Assembly: GCA_017965425.1 (NCBI GenBank)
Contig: JAGCPY010000067.1
Location: 1-64,000 of the forward strand
DNA: 64,000 nucleotides
Reading direction: 5' to 3'
DNA from: Bacteroidaceae bacterium
GTDB taxonomy: Bacteria > Bacteroidota > Bacteroidia > Bacteroidales > Bacteroidaceae
Shown here: piece by piece, positions 17,074 to 28,125 of the stretch
Layout of the letters: each line of letters begins with the position of its first letter
Numbering within the stretch: position 1 is the stretch's first letter
Position numbers and translations under genes: made by a program
The notes under the pieces: model-generated
The model's database searches: none
Told to the model about the DNA's origin: nothing
Seen by the model: the letters and a program-made list of their open reading frames with translations, nothing else

Positions 17074-17388
17074 TTAGTTCAACTTGAACGGAGAAATAGG
17101 CCCGTTTTGCTGAACTTCCTCTGCCAACTTGATGGTGCCAAAGGCCTTCTCGAAGTTCGCCATATTCTGCTCGAGCAGACGCATCAGACGCTTGGCTTGT
17201 ACAGGCGACATGATGACGCGGCTCTGCACATTTGCACGAGGCATACCAGGATGATGAAACACAAAATCCATGATAAATTCTGTCGGCGTAAAGCCCATAA
17301 TAGCCAGATTGGAATACACGCCTTTCTCTACATCGGGAGTCATGTTCACTTGTACCTGTCCCTGTTTCTGTTCGTTGTTGTTTGCCAT
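17074..17388 (-). CDS. DUF3467 family protein
   Basis: A 104 aa soluble protein with the family pattern VYSNLAIMGFTPTEFIMDFV, then VQSRVIMSPVQAKRLMRLLEQ. Its function is unknown. It has a Q/N-rich N-terminus and no signal peptide. It is divergent from the zinc-ribbon gene at 17591 and has its own -7 box 90 bp upstream. Confidence 0.85.
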   Translation of the reverse strand: MANNNEQKQGQVQVNMTPDVEKGVYSNLAIMGFTPTEFIMDFVFHHPGMPRANVQSRVIMSPVQAKRLMRLLEQNMANFEKAFGTIKLAEEVQQNGPISPFKLN

Positions 17389-17476
17389 AAGGTTTACTTT
17401 TTAGGGTACTGCTGATTTGATGTGATAACCTATTAAAAAAGTCGTTCACAAACGCTCGACAAGAGGTTTGCAAGTG

Positions 17477-17484
17477 CAAAGATA
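17477..17484 (-). promoter_or_regulatory. DUF3467 gene promoter, -7 box
   Basis: TATCTTTG followed by CAC on the minus strand, about 90 bp before the start codon. Confidence 0.65.
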
Positions 17485-17559
17485 GAGGTTTCTGGTGAAA
17501 TTACCACTCGTTTATATACATTTTTTACTCTTTTGTTTGCAGAAGCAAAAAAACATCAA

Positions 17560-17567
17560 TATCTTTG
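17560..17567 (+). promoter_or_regulatory. Promoter of the zinc-ribbon gene, -7 box
   Basis: TATCTTTG followed by CCCC, 24 bp before the ATG at 17591. This position rules out the longer reading of the frame that begins at 17495. Confidence 0.7.
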
Positions 17568-17590
17568 CCCCGACAAAGTACAAAAACAGC

Positions 17591-18112
17591 ATGACCAAAT
17601 GTCCTTATTGCAACAGAACTCCATTGTCTGAGGCTTCTTGCATCATCAAGGAGAAAGGGAACAAGATTGAATCTGGGAATAAGGCGAACCAGGCTCCCTA
17701 TGAAGTCTTTTACGTTCGCTGTTGCCCCAGTTGTCTCAGTCGGCGTAAGTGTATGGACAAGTTCCTGGGTTGGACATTGCCTGCCGGTCCGTTGCTTTTG
17801 CTCATCTCGCTGCCATTCTATCTCGTCAATCGGTACTACACCCCGCTGCCCGAAATGCTGATGAAAGTCGTCGCATACGTCATGCTGGCCGCTTTCTTTG
17901 TCATCTTCCCACTTGGTATCATTCTCCACTTCATGCTTCCCCGCTTGCTCAACTCCACACGGCACCACAAGCATAGGGTTACACGACAGCAAGCAGAAGC
18001 GCAACAGGCTCTCGCCGAACCGTTCACCCAAAGTGCAACATCCGTTGAACCATCATCGGGAAACAAGGGCAACATTTCTGTCAACAACCCACGATTCTAC
18101 GAGGGAGACTGA
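17591..18112 (+). CDS. Zinc-ribbon membrane protein of unknown function
   Basis: The 173 aa product begins MTKCPYCNRTPLSE, with a CPYC pair and a second CCPSC motif about 43 residues later that could bind one zinc ion. Two hydrophobic segments follow (about 70-90, WTLPAGPLLLLISLPFY; and about 103-124, VVAYVMLAAFFVIFPLGIIL), then a polar tail. The start was placed after the -7 box rather than at the upstream in-frame ATG. No named family was recognised. Confidence 0.7.
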   Translation: MTKCPYCNRTPLSEASCIIKEKGNKIESGNKANQAPYEVFYVRCCPSCLSRRKCMDKFLGWTLPAGPLLLLISLPFYLVNRYYTPLPEMLMKVVAYVMLAAFFVIFPLGIILHFMLPRLLNSTRHHKHRVTRQQAEAQQALAEPFTQSATSVEPSSGNKGNISVNNPRFYEGD

Positions 18113-18218
18113 CTGAACAATCACGCAAAAGACATTCTCCGTTTCGTTAGACCTCAAGAAAAACAACTACTAAGGAAAAGTTTTCGTCGTTTTTCTTGAC
18201 TTCGCCTTTTTGGCGTTG

Positions 18219-18226
18219 TATCTTTG
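18219..18226 (+). promoter_or_regulatory. miaB operon promoter, -7 box
   Basis: TATCTTTG followed by CAGC, with CTTGAC upstream as a -33-like element. The miaB ATG lies 20 bp downstream. It probably drives a long transcript through the following genes. Confidence 0.7.
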
Positions 18227-18246
18227 CAGCCGATTTTAAGCTTATT

Positions 18247-19551
18247 ATGAAAAAACTGCTCATCGAGACGTATGGTTGCCAGATGAACGTGGCCGACTCG
18301 GAGATTGTGGCGTCCGTCATGCAAATGGCGGGATATGAAATCACTGAGCATCTGGAGGAGGCCGATGCTGTTTTCCTCAACACCTGTTCCGTGCGTGACA
18401 ATGCGGAGCAGAAGATTCTTTCGCGGTTGGAATTCCTGCAAAGCCAGAAGCGTCGCCGTACTTTGATTATAGGTGTGCTGGGCTGCATGGCCGAGCGGGT
18501 GAAGGAAGAACTGCAAGAGAGGTATGGTGCAGACCTGGTCTGCGGTCCTGATGCATATATGTCGCTGCCCGACCTCATTGCACAGGCCGAGCTGGGACAC
18601 AAGGCCATCAATGTCGAGCTCTCCACCACCGAGACCTATCGCGACGTCGTTCCCCGACGTCTGCACGCAGGCGGCATCGGCGGTTTCGTCAGTATCATGC
18701 GTGGCTGCAACAACTTCTGCCACTACTGCATCGTGCCCTATACACGTGGACGTGAACGCAGCCGCGATGTCGTAAGCATCTTGAATGAAGTGCGTGATTT
18801 GCAGGAAAAGGGATTCAAGGAAGTGACGCTGCTGGGACAGAATGTGAACAGTTACAAGGAGGGCACGTCTGTCACCTTCCCCACCCTCCTACGACTTGTC
18901 GCCCGTGCCGTGCCCGACATGCGTGTACGCTTCACCACCAGCCATCCGAAGGACATGAGCGACGAGACACTGCACGTCATTGCCGAAGAGCCCAACGTAT
19001 GCAAGCACATTCATCTGCCCGTGCAAAGTGGCAGTGATGCCGTGTTGGAGAGAATGAACAGGAAATACACACGCGCATGGTACCTTGACCGCGTAGCCGC
19101 CATCCGCCGCATCATCCCCGACTGTGGCCTCTCAACAGACATCTTTGTGGGCTATTGCGGAGAAACGGAGGAGGATCACCAGCTGTCACTCTCACTCATG
19201 CGCGAAGTGGGATATGACTCGGCTTTCATGTTCAAGTACTCCGAACGTCCCGGCACATACGCCTCCCGCCACTTGGCTGACGACGTGCCAGAGGAAGTGA
19301 AACTGCGCCGGCTGAACGAGCTTATCGCCCTACAGACACAGCTCAGTGCCGAAGCAGGCCGTCGCTGTGAGGGCAAGACCTATGAGGTGCTCATCGAAGG
19401 CACCTCCAAACGCAGCCGTGAACAGCTCTTCGGACGTACGGAACAGAACCGCGTCGTGGTCTTTGACCGAGGACAACACCACGTAGGTGAACGTGTAATG
19501 GTCAGAGTCACCAGCAGCAGCTCGGCCACACTTAAAGGAGAAATCGCATGA
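18247..19551 (+). CDS. miaB: tRNA (N6-isopentenyladenosine(37)-C2)-methylthiotransferase
   Basis: A radical SAM/4Fe-4S enzyme that adds a methylthio group to i6A37 of tRNA. The 434 aa product has the N-terminal MTTase cluster cysteines in YGCQMN, NTCSVRDNA and LGCMAER. The radical SAM motif is RGCNNFCHYCIVPYTRG, followed by a C-terminal TRAM-like region. The GRERSR sequence after the radical SAM motif is typical of MiaB. The ATG at 18247 is preferred because the upstream in-frame ATG overlaps the promoter. It overlaps ftsX by 4 bp (ATGA). Confidence 0.97.
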   Translation: MKKLLIETYGCQMNVADSEIVASVMQMAGYEITEHLEEADAVFLNTCSVRDNAEQKILSRLEFLQSQKRRRTLIIGVLGCMAERVKEELQERYGADLVCGPDAYMSLPDLIAQAELGHKAINVELSTTETYRDVVPRRLHAGGIGGFVSIMRGCNNFCHYCIVPYTRGRERSRDVVSILNEVRDLQEKGFKEVTLLGQNVNSYKEGTSVTFPTLLRLVARAVPDMRVRFTTSHPKDMSDETLHVIAEEPNVCKHIHLPVQSGSDAVLERMNRKYTRAWYLDRVAAIRRIIPDCGLSTDIFVGYCGETEEDHQLSLSLMREVGYDSAFMFKYSERPGTYASRHLADDVPEEVKLRRLNELIALQTQLSAEAGRRCEGKTYEVLIEGTSKRSREQLFGRTEQNRVVVFDRGQHHVGERVMVRVTSSSSATLKGEIA

Positions 19552-20414
19552 AGAAAAAAAGAATACATACGCCCATGCAATGGTTCACCTCCTGCGTCAG
19601 CACCACCCTCGTGCTTGTGCTCCTGGGGTTGGTCGTGCTCTGCGGGTACTCTGCCAACAAACTTTCAAAGGACGTGAAAGAGAACTTCACCGTCACTCTT
19701 TTGCTGGACGATGACCTGGGCGTGGACGAAACCCGTGCTTTCCAAGCTCGTCTGGATGCCAAGCCCTACACTCGTTCCACCACGCTCATCACCGCCGAAG
19801 AAGCACTCAAGGAGGAGACAGAAAGAATGGGCACCAATCCAACAGATTTCCTGGGCGGAAAGAACCCTTATACCGCCAGCATCGAGATGAACGTCGTGGC
19901 CGATTACGCCTGCACCGACAGCCTGATATGGATACAGAAAGAACTGCGTGAGCTGTGGCAAGTCAACGACGTCGTCTATCAGCAGGACATCGTCGAGAAC
20001 CTCAACCACACCCTGCAACGAACGACCCTCATCTTGGCCATTCTGGCTGTGTTGCTCATCATTATCTCCGTAGTGTTGGTGAACAACACCGTTCGGCTCA
20101 GTGTCTATGCACGCCGCCACATCATCCATACCATGCGACTTGTCGGTGCTTCCTGGGCGTTCATCCAACGGCCCTTCCTCCGTCGAAGTCTCGGCATAGG
20201 ACTCACGGCCGCTCTCCTGGCCACGGCTTTCCTGCTCGCCAGTGTACACTGGGCAAGACAACAGGACGCTTTCATACAGAACCTCGTCACCAACGAAACG
20301 ATTGCCATCATGGTCGGCACCGTCTTCATCTCTGCGCTCCTCCTTAGTGTCGTTTGCACCTGGTTCAGCGTCAACCATTTCCTCAACATGAAGGAGAATG
20401 AGATGTATCGTTGA
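19548..20414 (+). CDS. ftsX: Cell division protein FtsX
   Basis: FtsX is the membrane partner of the ATPase FtsE and controls peptidoglycan hydrolases at the septum. The 288 aa product has an N-terminal membrane segment (about 14-36), a periplasmic domain of roughly 120 residues, and three C-terminal segments around 165-185, 215-235 and 260-280. The conserved MRLVGASWAFIQRPF sequence matches the family's RLVGA.. .I..PF pattern. It overlaps miaB by 4 bp. No ftsE is adjacent. Confidence 0.92.
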   Translation: MKKKRIHTPMQWFTSCVSTTLVLVLLGLVVLCGYSANKLSKDVKENFTVTLLLDDDLGVDETRAFQARLDAKPYTRSTTLITAEEALKEETERMGTNPTDFLGGKNPYTASIEMNVVADYACTDSLIWIQKELRELWQVNDVVYQQDIVENLNHTLQRTTLILAILAVLLIIISVVLVNNTVRLSVYARRHIIHTMRLVGASWAFIQRPFLRRSLGIGLTAALLATAFLLASVHWARQQDAFIQNLVTNETIAIMVGTVFISALLLSVVCTWFSVNHFLNMKENEMYR

Positions 20415-20483
20415 AGCACGTTGAGTCATGAAGAGAAAAGAATAGAAAAATATTGTAAATCGTAAATTATCCAATTGTTAATT

Positions 20484-20711
20484 ATGAAAGACTTTGCCTT
20501 CGACCGCATGAACTTCATCTTGCTGGCTATCGGCATGGCAGCCGTCGTGCTCGGCTTTATCCTCATGTCCGGGGCAGGCTCCAACGAGACGGAATTCAAT
20601 CCCGACATCTTCTCTGACCTCCGCATCAAAGTGGCGCCCATCGTCTGTTTTGCAGGCTTCGCCTTCATCGTCTATGGTATCATGCATCGTCCAAAGGATA
20701 AGGAGGCTTAA
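20484..20711 (+). CDS. DUF3098 membrane protein
   Basis: A 75 aa protein with two membrane segments (about 9-27 and 50-67) and the family pattern [20 protein letters not shown]. The start is at [12 protein letters not shown]; a TTG three codons upstream is less likely. The function is unknown. It has a conserved place between ftsX and uppP in Bacteroidetes, which suggests an envelope role. Confidence 0.85.
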   Translation: MKDFAFDRMNFILLAIGMAAVVLGFILMSGAGSNETEFNPDIFSDLRIKVAPIVCFAGFAFIVYGIMHRPKDKEA

Positions 20712-20713
20712 TC

Positions 20714-21577
20714 ATGACAGTTTTTGAAACCATCATCATTGCCATCGTTGAGGGACTGACTGAGTTCCTGCCCGTTTCTTCAACTGGGCACATGATCATC
20801 ACCCAGAATCTGTTGGGAGTGGAAAGCACGCCCTTCGTGAAAGCTTTCACCATCATTATTCAGTTTGGTGCCATCCTTTCCGTCGTCTGTCTCTACTGGC
20901 ACCGCTTCTTCCGCCTGAACCCCACACCCGCTCCGGCAGGCAGTACGCCCTGGCAGGCATTTCTGCATAAATGGGATTTCTACTGGAAACTGCTCGTAGC
21001 TTTTGTTCCTGCCATTGTCATTGGCTTTTTGGGGAAGATGAGCGGATTGATTGACCGTTTCCTCGAAAACGTGGAGGTGGTGGCCGCGATGTTGGTCATC
21101 GGTGGTATCTTCATGCTCTTCTGCGACCGCCTGTTCAACAAGGGAAGCGAGCAAACCAAGTTGACAGAAAAGCGTGCTTTCTGCATAGGCTTGTTCCAGT
21201 GCATCGCCATGATTCCCGGAGTCTCTCGCTCAATGGCGACCATTGTCGGTGGCATGGCACAGAAACTGACTCGTCGCGCAGCAGCAGAATTTTCCTTCTT
21301 CCTGGCAGTGCCCACGATGGCGGCAGCCACTGCACTGGACGTGCTGCAACTGTTCTTCGGCGACGAGGCCGATGCCAGTTGGGCCACCCGTGACAACTTG
21401 ATGATGTTGGCTCTCGGTTGCATCGTAGCTTTTATCGTGGCATTGCTGGCCATGAAGTGGTTTGTCAGTTTCCTCACCAAATATGGCTTCAAATCGTTCG
21501 GAGTTTACAGAATCATTGTTGGCCTCATCATCTTAGGCCTCCTTTGGACAGGCCATTCACTCGTCATGGTTGACTAA
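20714..21577 (+). CDS. uppP: Undecaprenyl-diphosphatase
   Basis: An integral membrane phosphatase that recycles undecaprenyl pyrophosphate to the carrier lipid for peptidoglycan and glycan assembly. The 287 aa product carries both BacA signatures: [17 protein letters not shown] near residue 13 and [13 protein letters not shown] near 172. It starts 2 bp after the preceding stop and ends directly against the truB ATG. Confidence 0.96.
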   Translation: MTVFETIIIAIVEGLTEFLPVSSTGHMIITQNLLGVESTPFVKAFTIIIQFGAILSVVCLYWHRFFRLNPTPAPAGSTPWQAFLHKWDFYWKLLVAFVPAIVIGFLGKMSGLIDRFLENVEVVAAMLVIGGIFMLFCDRLFNKGSEQTKLTEKRAFCIGLFQCIAMIPGVSRSMATIVGGMAQKLTRRAAAEFSFFLAVPTMAAATALDVLQLFFGDEADASWATRDNLMMLALGCIVAFIVALLAMKWFVSFLTKYGFKSFGVYRIIVGLIILGLLWTGHSLVMVD

Positions 21578-22390
21578 ATGGATTTTCAGACAGGCGAAAT
21601 ACTCTATATCGACAAGCCTTACCGATGGACATCATTCGACGTGGTGAACAAGGTGCGGTGGCTGCTCTGTAAACGTCTCGGCACGAAGAAGCTGAAGGTG
21701 GGCCATGCCGGCACGCTTGACCCCTTAGCCACCGGCGTAATGATTGTCTGCACCGGACGTGCCACCAAACGCATTGATGAACTGCAAGCCCACACAAAAG
21801 AATACGTAGCCTCGCTGAGACTGGGTGCCACGACACCTTCCTTCGACCTCGAACATCCCATAGATGCAACCTTCCCCACCGACCATATCACCCGCGAACA
21901 AGTGGAAGACGTTCTAAAGACCTTCCTCGGACGCATCGAGCAAATTCCACCCGCCTATTCTGCCGTGAAAATCGACGGCAAGCGCGCCTATGACCTCGCC
22001 CGCAAGGAAAAGGAAGTGGAACTCAAGCCAAAGGTGCTGGTCATTGACGAGATAGAGTTGCTGGAATATAAAAGGGGCATAGGCACCACACACACACTCC
22101 CGACTCTTCCGCGAACCGATATGAGGAACAAGGCCTTCCTTACCTCACCCACCGTCTCAGTAACGGACGAGAGTTACCCTTCTATCACCATTCGCGTGGT
22201 CTGCTCCAAAGGCACTTATATCCGTGCCCTCGCCCGTGACATCGGACAAGCCCTTGACAGTGGTGCTCATCTGACAGCCCTGCGGCGAACCCGTGTTGGC
22301 AACGTTGGTGTAGAAGACTGCCTCACGATGGACGCTTTTCCTGATTGGCTCGAGCAACAAGACATCCAAGATATTCCTAATGACCGATAA
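21578..22390 (+). CDS. truB: tRNA pseudouridine(55) synthase
   Basis: Converts U55 in the T-arm of tRNAs to pseudouridine. The 270 aa product has KVGHAGTLDPLATGV with the catalytic aspartate (about residue 48), followed by IPPAYSAVKIDGKRAYDLAR and CSKGTYIRALARDIG. About 25 residues between 155 and 185 (GIGTTHTLPTLPRTDMRNK) look like an insertion compared with the core family. The start codon immediately follows the uppP stop. Confidence 0.96.
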   Translation: MDFQTGEILYIDKPYRWTSFDVVNKVRWLLCKRLGTKKLKVGHAGTLDPLATGVMIVCTGRATKRIDELQAHTKEYVASLRLGATTPSFDLEHPIDATFPTDHITREQVEDVLKTFLGRIEQIPPAYSAVKIDGKRAYDLARKEKEVELKPKVLVIDEIELLEYKRGIGTTHTLPTLPRTDMRNKAFLTSPTVSVTDESYPSITIRVVCSKGTYIRALARDIGQALDSGAHLTALRRTRVGNVGVEDCLTMDAFPDWLEQQDIQDIPNDR

Positions 22391-22413
22391 GTTCTCCATA
22401 ACCCCATTCTCTC

Positions 22414-23478
22414 ATGAAACTTTCCCAATTTAAATTCAAGCTTCCCGAAGACCGCATCGCTCAGTATCCTGCACCTTATCGGGACGAGTGCCGCCTGATG
22501 GTGCTCCACATAAAGAGCGGCATCATCGAACATCGTGACCATTTCTACGATATCCTCGAATATTTCGATGACAAGGACGTCTTTGTCTTCAACGACACGA
22601 AGGTCTTCCCCGCACGCCTCGAAGGGAACAAAGAGAAAACCGGCGCCAAGATTGAGGTGTTCCTTCTGCGTGAACTCAACCAAGAGTTCCGTCTTTGGGA
22701 TGTCCTCGTGGAGCCAGCCCGAAAAATCCGCATCGGCAACAAACTTTATTTCGGCGAGGACGAAAGCATGGTGGCCGAGGTCATCGACAACACAACCAGC
22801 CGTGGCCGAACACTACGCTTTCTCTACGATGGTCCTCACGAAGAATTCAAGGAATCGCTCTTCGCACTCGGAGAAGCTCCCCTGCCCAGACACATCATCT
22901 CACGCAAAGCCGAGCCACAAGATATGGAAGATTTCCAGTGTGTCTTCGCCAAGAACGAAGGTGCCGTCACCGCTCCCACCTCTGGACTCCACTTTTCAAA
23001 ACACCTGCTGAAACGCATGGAAATCAAAGGTGTAGAAATGGCGTTTATTACGCTTCACTGTGGGCTCGGGAACTTCCGTGAAATCGATGTCGAAGATCTT
23101 TCCAAACATAAGATGGAGAGTGAAGAAGTGCACGTCAACGCCGAAGCTTGCCGCATCGTGAACACCGCCAAAGACAACAACAAACAAATATGTGCTGTCG
23201 GAACCACTGTTCAACGCGCTCTGGAAACAGCAATTGGCGCTGACCGCCATCTGAAAGAGTTCGACGGATGGACAAACAAGTTCATCTATCCTCCTTACGA
23301 ATTTGGAATCGCCACATCTATGGTGGCCAATTTCTACACGCCCTACTCCACACTTCTCATGCTCACCTGTGCCTTTGGCGACTATGACCTCGTCATGAAA
23401 GCCTATAAGGAAGCCTTGCGCGACTCACGCTATCGCTTCGGTACTTACGGCGATGCAATGCTGATTCTCAATGACTGA
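22414..23478 (+). CDS. queA: S-adenosylmethionine:tRNA ribosyltransferase-isomerase
   Basis: Catalyses epoxyqueuosine formation by transferring the ribosyl part of SAM to preQ1-modified tRNA. The 354 aa product is full length. Signatures include [11 protein letters not shown], the family block [12 protein letters not shown], and [12 protein letters not shown]. It overlaps folK by 8 bp. Confidence 0.97.
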   Translation: MKLSQFKFKLPEDRIAQYPAPYRDECRLMVLHIKSGIIEHRDHFYDILEYFDDKDVFVFNDTKVFPARLEGNKEKTGAKIEVFLLRELNQEFRLWDVLVEPARKIRIGNKLYFGEDESMVAEVIDNTTSRGRTLRFLYDGPHEEFKESLFALGEAPLPRHIISRKAEPQDMEDFQCVFAKNEGAVTAPTSGLHFSKHLLKRMEIKGVEMAFITLHCGLGNFREIDVEDLSKHKMESEEVHVNAEACRIVNTAKDNNKQICAVGTTVQRALETAIGADRHLKEFDGWTNKFIYPPYEFGIATSMVANFYTPYSTLLMLTCAFGDYDLVMKAYKEALRDSRYRFGTYGDAMLILND

Positions 23479-23905
23479 TACTTATCTCTCTCTCGGCAGC
23501 AATCTTGGTGACCGTCACTATATGATCGTACGTGCCATTGAGCTTCTTGCCCGTCGGGTGGGACGCCTCGTCTGTGTGTCATCCATTGTTGAGACTGAGC
23601 CTTGGGGATTCAAATCCATACATCCATTCCTCAATGCGGTTGTGCTTCTACACACTGACCTCACACCACGTCAATTGTTGGCAGAAACACAAGCCATCGA
23701 ACGTGAATTGGGCAGAACAAAGAAAACACAGGCTGACACCTACGCCGACAGACCTATTGATATTGACATCCTGCTTTATGGAGAAAGACAAGTCAACGAA
23801 ACCGATCTCATCATTCCACATCCTCTCATGAACGAACGTGACTTTGTCATAAAACCTTTGCAGGAAATCCATAACTCTTTACAGAAAAAATATCCAATCG
23901 CTTAA
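23471..23905 (+). CDS. folK: 2-amino-4-hydroxy-6-hydroxymethyldihydropteridine diphosphokinase
   Basis: HPPK transfers pyrophosphate from ATP to the pterin in folate synthesis. The 144 aa product has SLGSNLGDR at the N-terminus, ETEPWGF, and the signature [11 protein letters not shown] with the magnesium-binding aspartates. The 8-bp overlap with queA suggests translational coupling. Confidence 0.95.
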   Translation: MTDTYLSLGSNLGDRHYMIVRAIELLARRVGRLVCVSSIVETEPWGFKSIHPFLNAVVLLHTDLTPRQLLAETQAIERELGRTKKTQADTYADRPIDIDILLYGERQVNETDLIIPHPLMNERDFVIKPLQEIHNSLQKKYPIA

Positions 23906-23924
23906 TACATTTAATATTCATATA

Positions 23925-25220
23925 ATGAACTTTGTAGAAGAACTGACATGGCGCGGTATGATTCACCAGATGATGCCGGGCACGGAGGAACTCCTCCAGA
24001 AAGAACAAGTAACAGCCTATGTGGGTATTGACCCGACGGCAGACAGTCTGCATATCGGCCATCTTTGCGGCGTGATGATGTTGCGTCACTTCCAGCGCTG
24101 TGGTCACAAGCCTCTGGCTCTTGTCGGCGGAGCCACTGGCATGATAGGAGACCCCAGTGGCAAGAGCCAGGAACGCAACTTATTGGATGAAGAAACACTG
24201 GCACACAACGTCTCTTGTATCAAAGCACAATTAGCTCGTTTCCTCGATTTCGAAAGTGATGCACCCAACCGTGCTGAATTGGTCAACAATTATGATTGGA
24301 TGAAGGACTTTACTTTCCTCGCCTTCACTCGCGACGTGGGAAAACACATCACCGTCAACTATATGATGGCGAAGGACAGCGTCCAAAAGCGCCTCAACGG
24401 CGAAGCTCGTGACGGCCTTTCATTTACCGAGTTCACCTATCAATTGCTGCAAGCTTACGACTTCTACTACCTGAACACCCACAAGGGTTGCAAGTTGCAG
24501 ATGGGCGGCAGCGACCAATGGGGTAACATCACGACTGGCACTGAACTCATACGCCGTATGGGAGGAGGAGAAGCCTACGCACTCACATGTCCCCTCATCA
24601 CGAAGAGCGATGGCAAGAAGTTCGGCAAAACCGAGCAAGGCAACATCTGGCTCGACCGCCGCTACACCAGCCCCTATCGTTTCTATCAGTTCTGGATTAA
24701 CGTGGCCGATGAAGATGCTGAACGTTACATCAAAATCTTTACGTCGTTATCCAAGGACGAGATTGACGACCTCATCACCCGTCACCGTGAAGATCCCGGA
24801 CGCCGCGAACTGCAACGCCGTTTAGCAGAAGAAGTCACTCGCATGGTACATAGCGAAGAAGACTTGCGCGCTGCTCAAGAAGCCAGCCAGATGCTCTTCG
24901 GAAAGAGTACCAAGGAAGCACTCTTGGCTCTGGACGAGCAAACTTTGCTTGATGTCTTCGATGGCGTGCCTCAGTTCCGCTTCTCGAAGGACCTCCTTGA
25001 AGGTGAAGGCATAAAAGCTGTTGACCTCATGGCCGTCGAGACTCAATGTTTCCCAAGCAAAGGCGAGATGCGCAAGATGGCGCAAGGCGGCGGCGTCAGC
25101 CTCAACAAAGAAAAACTGACGGCCTTCGATCAACCCATCACTATAACAGACCTCATTGATGATCGCTATCTGTTGGTGCAAAGAGGAAAGAAAAACTACT
25201 ATCTCCTCATTGCAGAATAA
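23925..25220 (+). CDS. tyrS: Tyrosyl-tRNA synthetase
   Basis: Class I aminoacyl-tRNA synthetase of 431 aa. The HIGH motif is HIGHLCG at about residues 46-52, and the KMSKS loop is [13 protein letters not shown] is the tyrosine/ATP site. The C-terminal part (about 360-431) is an S4-like RNA-binding domain. Confidence 0.97.
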   Translation: MNFVEELTWRGMIHQMMPGTEELLQKEQVTAYVGIDPTADSLHIGHLCGVMMLRHFQRCGHKPLALVGGATGMIGDPSGKSQERNLLDEETLAHNVSCIKAQLARFLDFESDAPNRAELVNNYDWMKDFTFLAFTRDVGKHITVNYMMAKDSVQKRLNGEARDGLSFTEFTYQLLQAYDFYYLNTHKGCKLQMGGSDQWGNITTGTELIRRMGGGEAYALTCPLITKSDGKKFGKTEQGNIWLDRRYTSPYRFYQFWINVADEDAERYIKIFTSLSKDEIDDLITRHREDPGRRELQRRLAEEVTRMVHSEEDLRAAQEASQMLFGKSTKEALLALDEQTLLDVFDGVPQFRFSKDLLEGEGIKAVDLMAVETQCFPSKGEMRKMAQGGGVSLNKEKLTAFDQPITITDLIDDRYLLVQRGKKNYYLLIAE

Positions 25221-25251
25221 GCCAGCCAATTAACCACAGTATCAAAAAACA

Positions 25252-28092
25252 ATGGAATACAATTTCAAAGAAATTGAGAAGAAGTGGCGCCAACGTTGGG
25301 TGGCGCAACAAACATACAAAGTGTGCGAGGATGATACACGGCAGAAGTTCTACGTTCTGAACATGTTCCCCTATCCTTCTGGAGCAGGATTGCATGTGGG
25401 ACATCCGCTGGGATATATCGCCTCCGACATCTATGCCCGTTACAAGCGTCTGCAGGGTTTTAACGTGCTCAACCCCATGGGCTATGATGCCTATGGATTG
25501 CCCGCTGAACAATATGCCATTCAGACGGGACAACATCCTGCCATTACAACAGAACAGAACATCAACCGCTATCGCGAGCAACTGGACAAGTTAGGTTTTT
25601 CCTTTGACTGGAGCCGTGAGGTACGTACTTGCGATCCTGGTTATTATCATTGGACACAATGGGCGTTCCAACAGATGTTCAAGAGTTTTTATTGCAACGC
25701 TTGCCAGAGTGCTCAACCCATCGAGAAACTGGTGGAACACTTCTATCAGGAAGGTACCGCCAACCTTGACGTGGCTCAGACCGAAGAATTGTCCTTCACA
25801 GCTGAGGAGTGGAAAGCCATGAGCGAATTGCAACAGGAGCAGGTGTTGATGAACTACCGCATCGCCTATTTGGCCGAAACGATGGTCAATTGGTGCCCCG
25901 CACTGGGCACGGTGTTGGCCAATGACGAGGTGGTGAACGGCGTATCTGAACGCGGCGGCTATCCTGTAGAACAGAAACGGATGAAGCAGTGGTGCTTGCG
26001 TGTGTCAGCCTACGCTCAGCGTCTGCTTGACGGATTGGAAAAAATAGAGTGGACAGAGTCGTTGAAGGAAACACAGAGGAACTGGATTGGCCGTTCAGAA
26101 GGTGCCGAAATCGTATTCCGTGTAAAGGATTCCGACAAGAGCTTCACTATATTTACCACCCGTGCAGACACGATGTTCGGCGTGACCTTCATGGTGCTGG
26201 CACCCGAAAGTGAGCTGGTCAGAGAACTGACCACACCTGACCAGAAAACCGCTGTGGACGAATATCTTACATACGTCAAGAAACGCACTGAGCGTGACCG
26301 TATCAGCGACCGCAAAGTGACGGGTGTATTCTCGGGTTCGTATGCCATCAATCCGTTTACGGGTGAAGCCAATCCTATCTGGATTTCCGAGTATGTATTG
26401 GCTGGTTACGGCACAGGTGCCATTATGGCTGTCCCTGCCCATGACTCACGTGACTACGCTTTCGCCAAGCACTTCGGGTTGCCCATTGTTCCACTTGTCG
26501 AAGGTTGTGACGTTTCCGAAGAGAGTTTTGATGCCAAGGAAGGCATCGTCTGCAACTCGCCACGTGAGGGCGTTCAACCTTATATAGACTTCTCCTTAAA
26601 TGGTCTGACCATTAAGGAAGCCATTGCCGCCACTAAAAAATATGTGCGCGAACATCAACTGGGCCGTGTGAAGGTGAACTATCGCCTGCGCGATGCCATC
26701 TTCTCTCGTCAGCGCTACTGGGGCGAACCTTTCCCGGTATATTATCGCAACGGAATGCCTCAGATGGTGCCTGAAGAATGTTTGCCACTTGAGTTACCTG
26801 AAGTGGACAAATTTCTGCCGACAGAGACGGGCGAACCGCCTCTCGGCAACGCTAAGCGATGGGCATGGGACACCAAGAGCCGTTGTGTGGTCGATAATTC
26901 TTTTATCGACAATCAAACCGTCTTCCCCCTGGAACTCAACACCATGCCCGGATTCGCCGGAAGCTCTGCCTATTACCTTCGTTACATGGATCCACACAAT
27001 GACCAAACTCTGGTTGGTCAGCGTGCCGACGAATACTGGCAAAATGTTGATCTATATGTCGGGGGCTCAGAGCACGCGACAGGACACCTCATCTATAGCC
27101 GCTTCTGGAACAAGTTCCTTTTCGACCTTGGTATCAGCTGCAAAGAAGAGCCTTTCCAGAAGCTCGTGAATCAAGGCATGATTCAAGGCCGTTCCAACTT
27201 TGTTTATCGAATTAAAGACACCAATACATTCGTCAGCATGGGCGTAAAAGATCAGTACGATGTCACGCCGTTGCATGTGGATGTGAATATCGTCAGTGCC
27301 GATGTGCTCGACATCGAAGCTTTTAAGGCTTGGCGACCTGAATATGCCACGGCTGAGTTCATCCTCGAAGATGGTAAATACGTTTGTGGATGGGCAGTGG
27401 AAAAGATGTCGAAGTCGATGTTCAACGTTGTCAACCCCGACATGATTGTTGAGCGTTTCGGAGCCGACACGTTGCGTCTATATGAAATGTTTCTCGGCCC
27501 CATTGAACAAGCTAAGCCATGGGATACCAACGGCATCGATGGCAGCCACCGCTTCCTCAAGAAATTCTGGAACCTTGCTCAAAACATTCTTTCCCAGAAC
27601 ACTCAGGACACCGAAAGTACTCCAAGTTCAGCCGAGTTGAAAGCACTCCACAAGCTCATTAAGAAAGTGACCGAAGATATTGAGGCCTTCAGCTACAACA
27701 CCAGTATTCCCGCTTTCATGATTGCCACAAACGAACTTACACAGTTGAAGTGTAACAAACGTGCTGTGCTGGAACCGATGGTTATTCTCATAGCCCCCTT
27801 TGCTCCACATATCGCCGAGGAGCTTTGGGAAGCACTCGGACACACCACCTCGGTCTGCGATGCCACCTGGCCGAAGTTCAACGAGAGCTATCTGGCTGAA
27901 GAGACCGTGAAGATGATGGTTGCTTTCAACGGGAAGACCCGCTTCGGCATTGACTTCCCAGCCGATGCAGACAATGCCACCATCGAAGCTGCTGCACGGA
28001 CTCACGAACAGACGCCGAAGTACCTCGAGGGCAGGCAGATTGTGAAAGTCATCATCGTTCCCAAACGAATGATCAATATTGTCATGAAATAA
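25252..28092 (+). CDS. leuS: Leucyl-tRNA synthetase
   Basis: A 946 aa class I synthetase with N-terminal [17 protein letters not shown] (HIGH motif HVGH), editing domain at roughly 230-430 ([15 protein letters not shown]) and the KMSKS loop present as [22 protein letters not shown] matches the family. It has insertions relative to E. coli LeuS (860 aa), as is normal in Bacteroidetes. Confidence 0.97.
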   Translation: MEYNFKEIEKKWRQRWVAQQTYKVCEDDTRQKFYVLNMFPYPSGAGLHVGHPLGYIASDIYARYKRLQGFNVLNPMGYDAYGLPAEQYAIQTGQHPAITTEQNINRYREQLDKLGFSFDWSREVRTCDPGYYHWTQWAFQQMFKSFYCNACQSAQPIEKLVEHFYQEGTANLDVAQTEELSFTAEEWKAMSELQQEQVLMNYRIAYLAETMVNWCPALGTVLANDEVVNGVSERGGYPVEQKRMKQWCLRVSAYAQRLLDGLEKIEWTESLKETQRNWIGRSEGAEIVFRVKDSDKSFTIFTTRADTMFGVTFMVLAPESELVRELTTPDQKTAVDEYLTYVKKRTERDRISDRKVTGVFSGSYAINPFTGEANPIWISEYVLAGYGTGAIMAVPAHDSRDYAFAKHFGLPIVPLVEGCDVSEESFDAKEGIVCNSPREGVQPYIDFSLNGLTIKEAIAATKKYVREHQLGRVKVNYRLRDAIFSRQRYWGEPFPVYYRNGMPQMVPEECLPLELPEVDKFLPTETGEPPLGNAKRWAWDTKSRCVVDNSFIDNQTVFPLELNTMPGFAGSSAYYLRYMDPHNDQTLVGQRADEYWQNVDLYVGGSEHATGHLIYSRFWNKFLFDLGISCKEEPFQKLVNQGMIQGRSNFVYRIKDTNTFVSMGVKDQYDVTPLHVDVNIVSADVLDIEAFKAWRPEYATAEFILEDGKYVCGWAVEKMSKSMFNVVNPDMIVERFGADTLRLYEMFLGPIEQAKPWDTNGIDGSHRFLKKFWNLAQNILSQNTQDTESTPSSAELKALHKLIKKVTEDIEAFSYNTSIPAFMIATNELTQLKCNKRAVLEPMVILIAPFAPHIAEELWEALGHTTSVCDATWPKFNESYLAEETVKMMVAFNGKTRFGIDFPADADNATIEAAARTHEQTPKYLEGRQIVKVIIVPKRMINIVMK

Positions 28093-28125
28093 CACACTGA
28101 ACATCAACTAATCAATATAAACAAA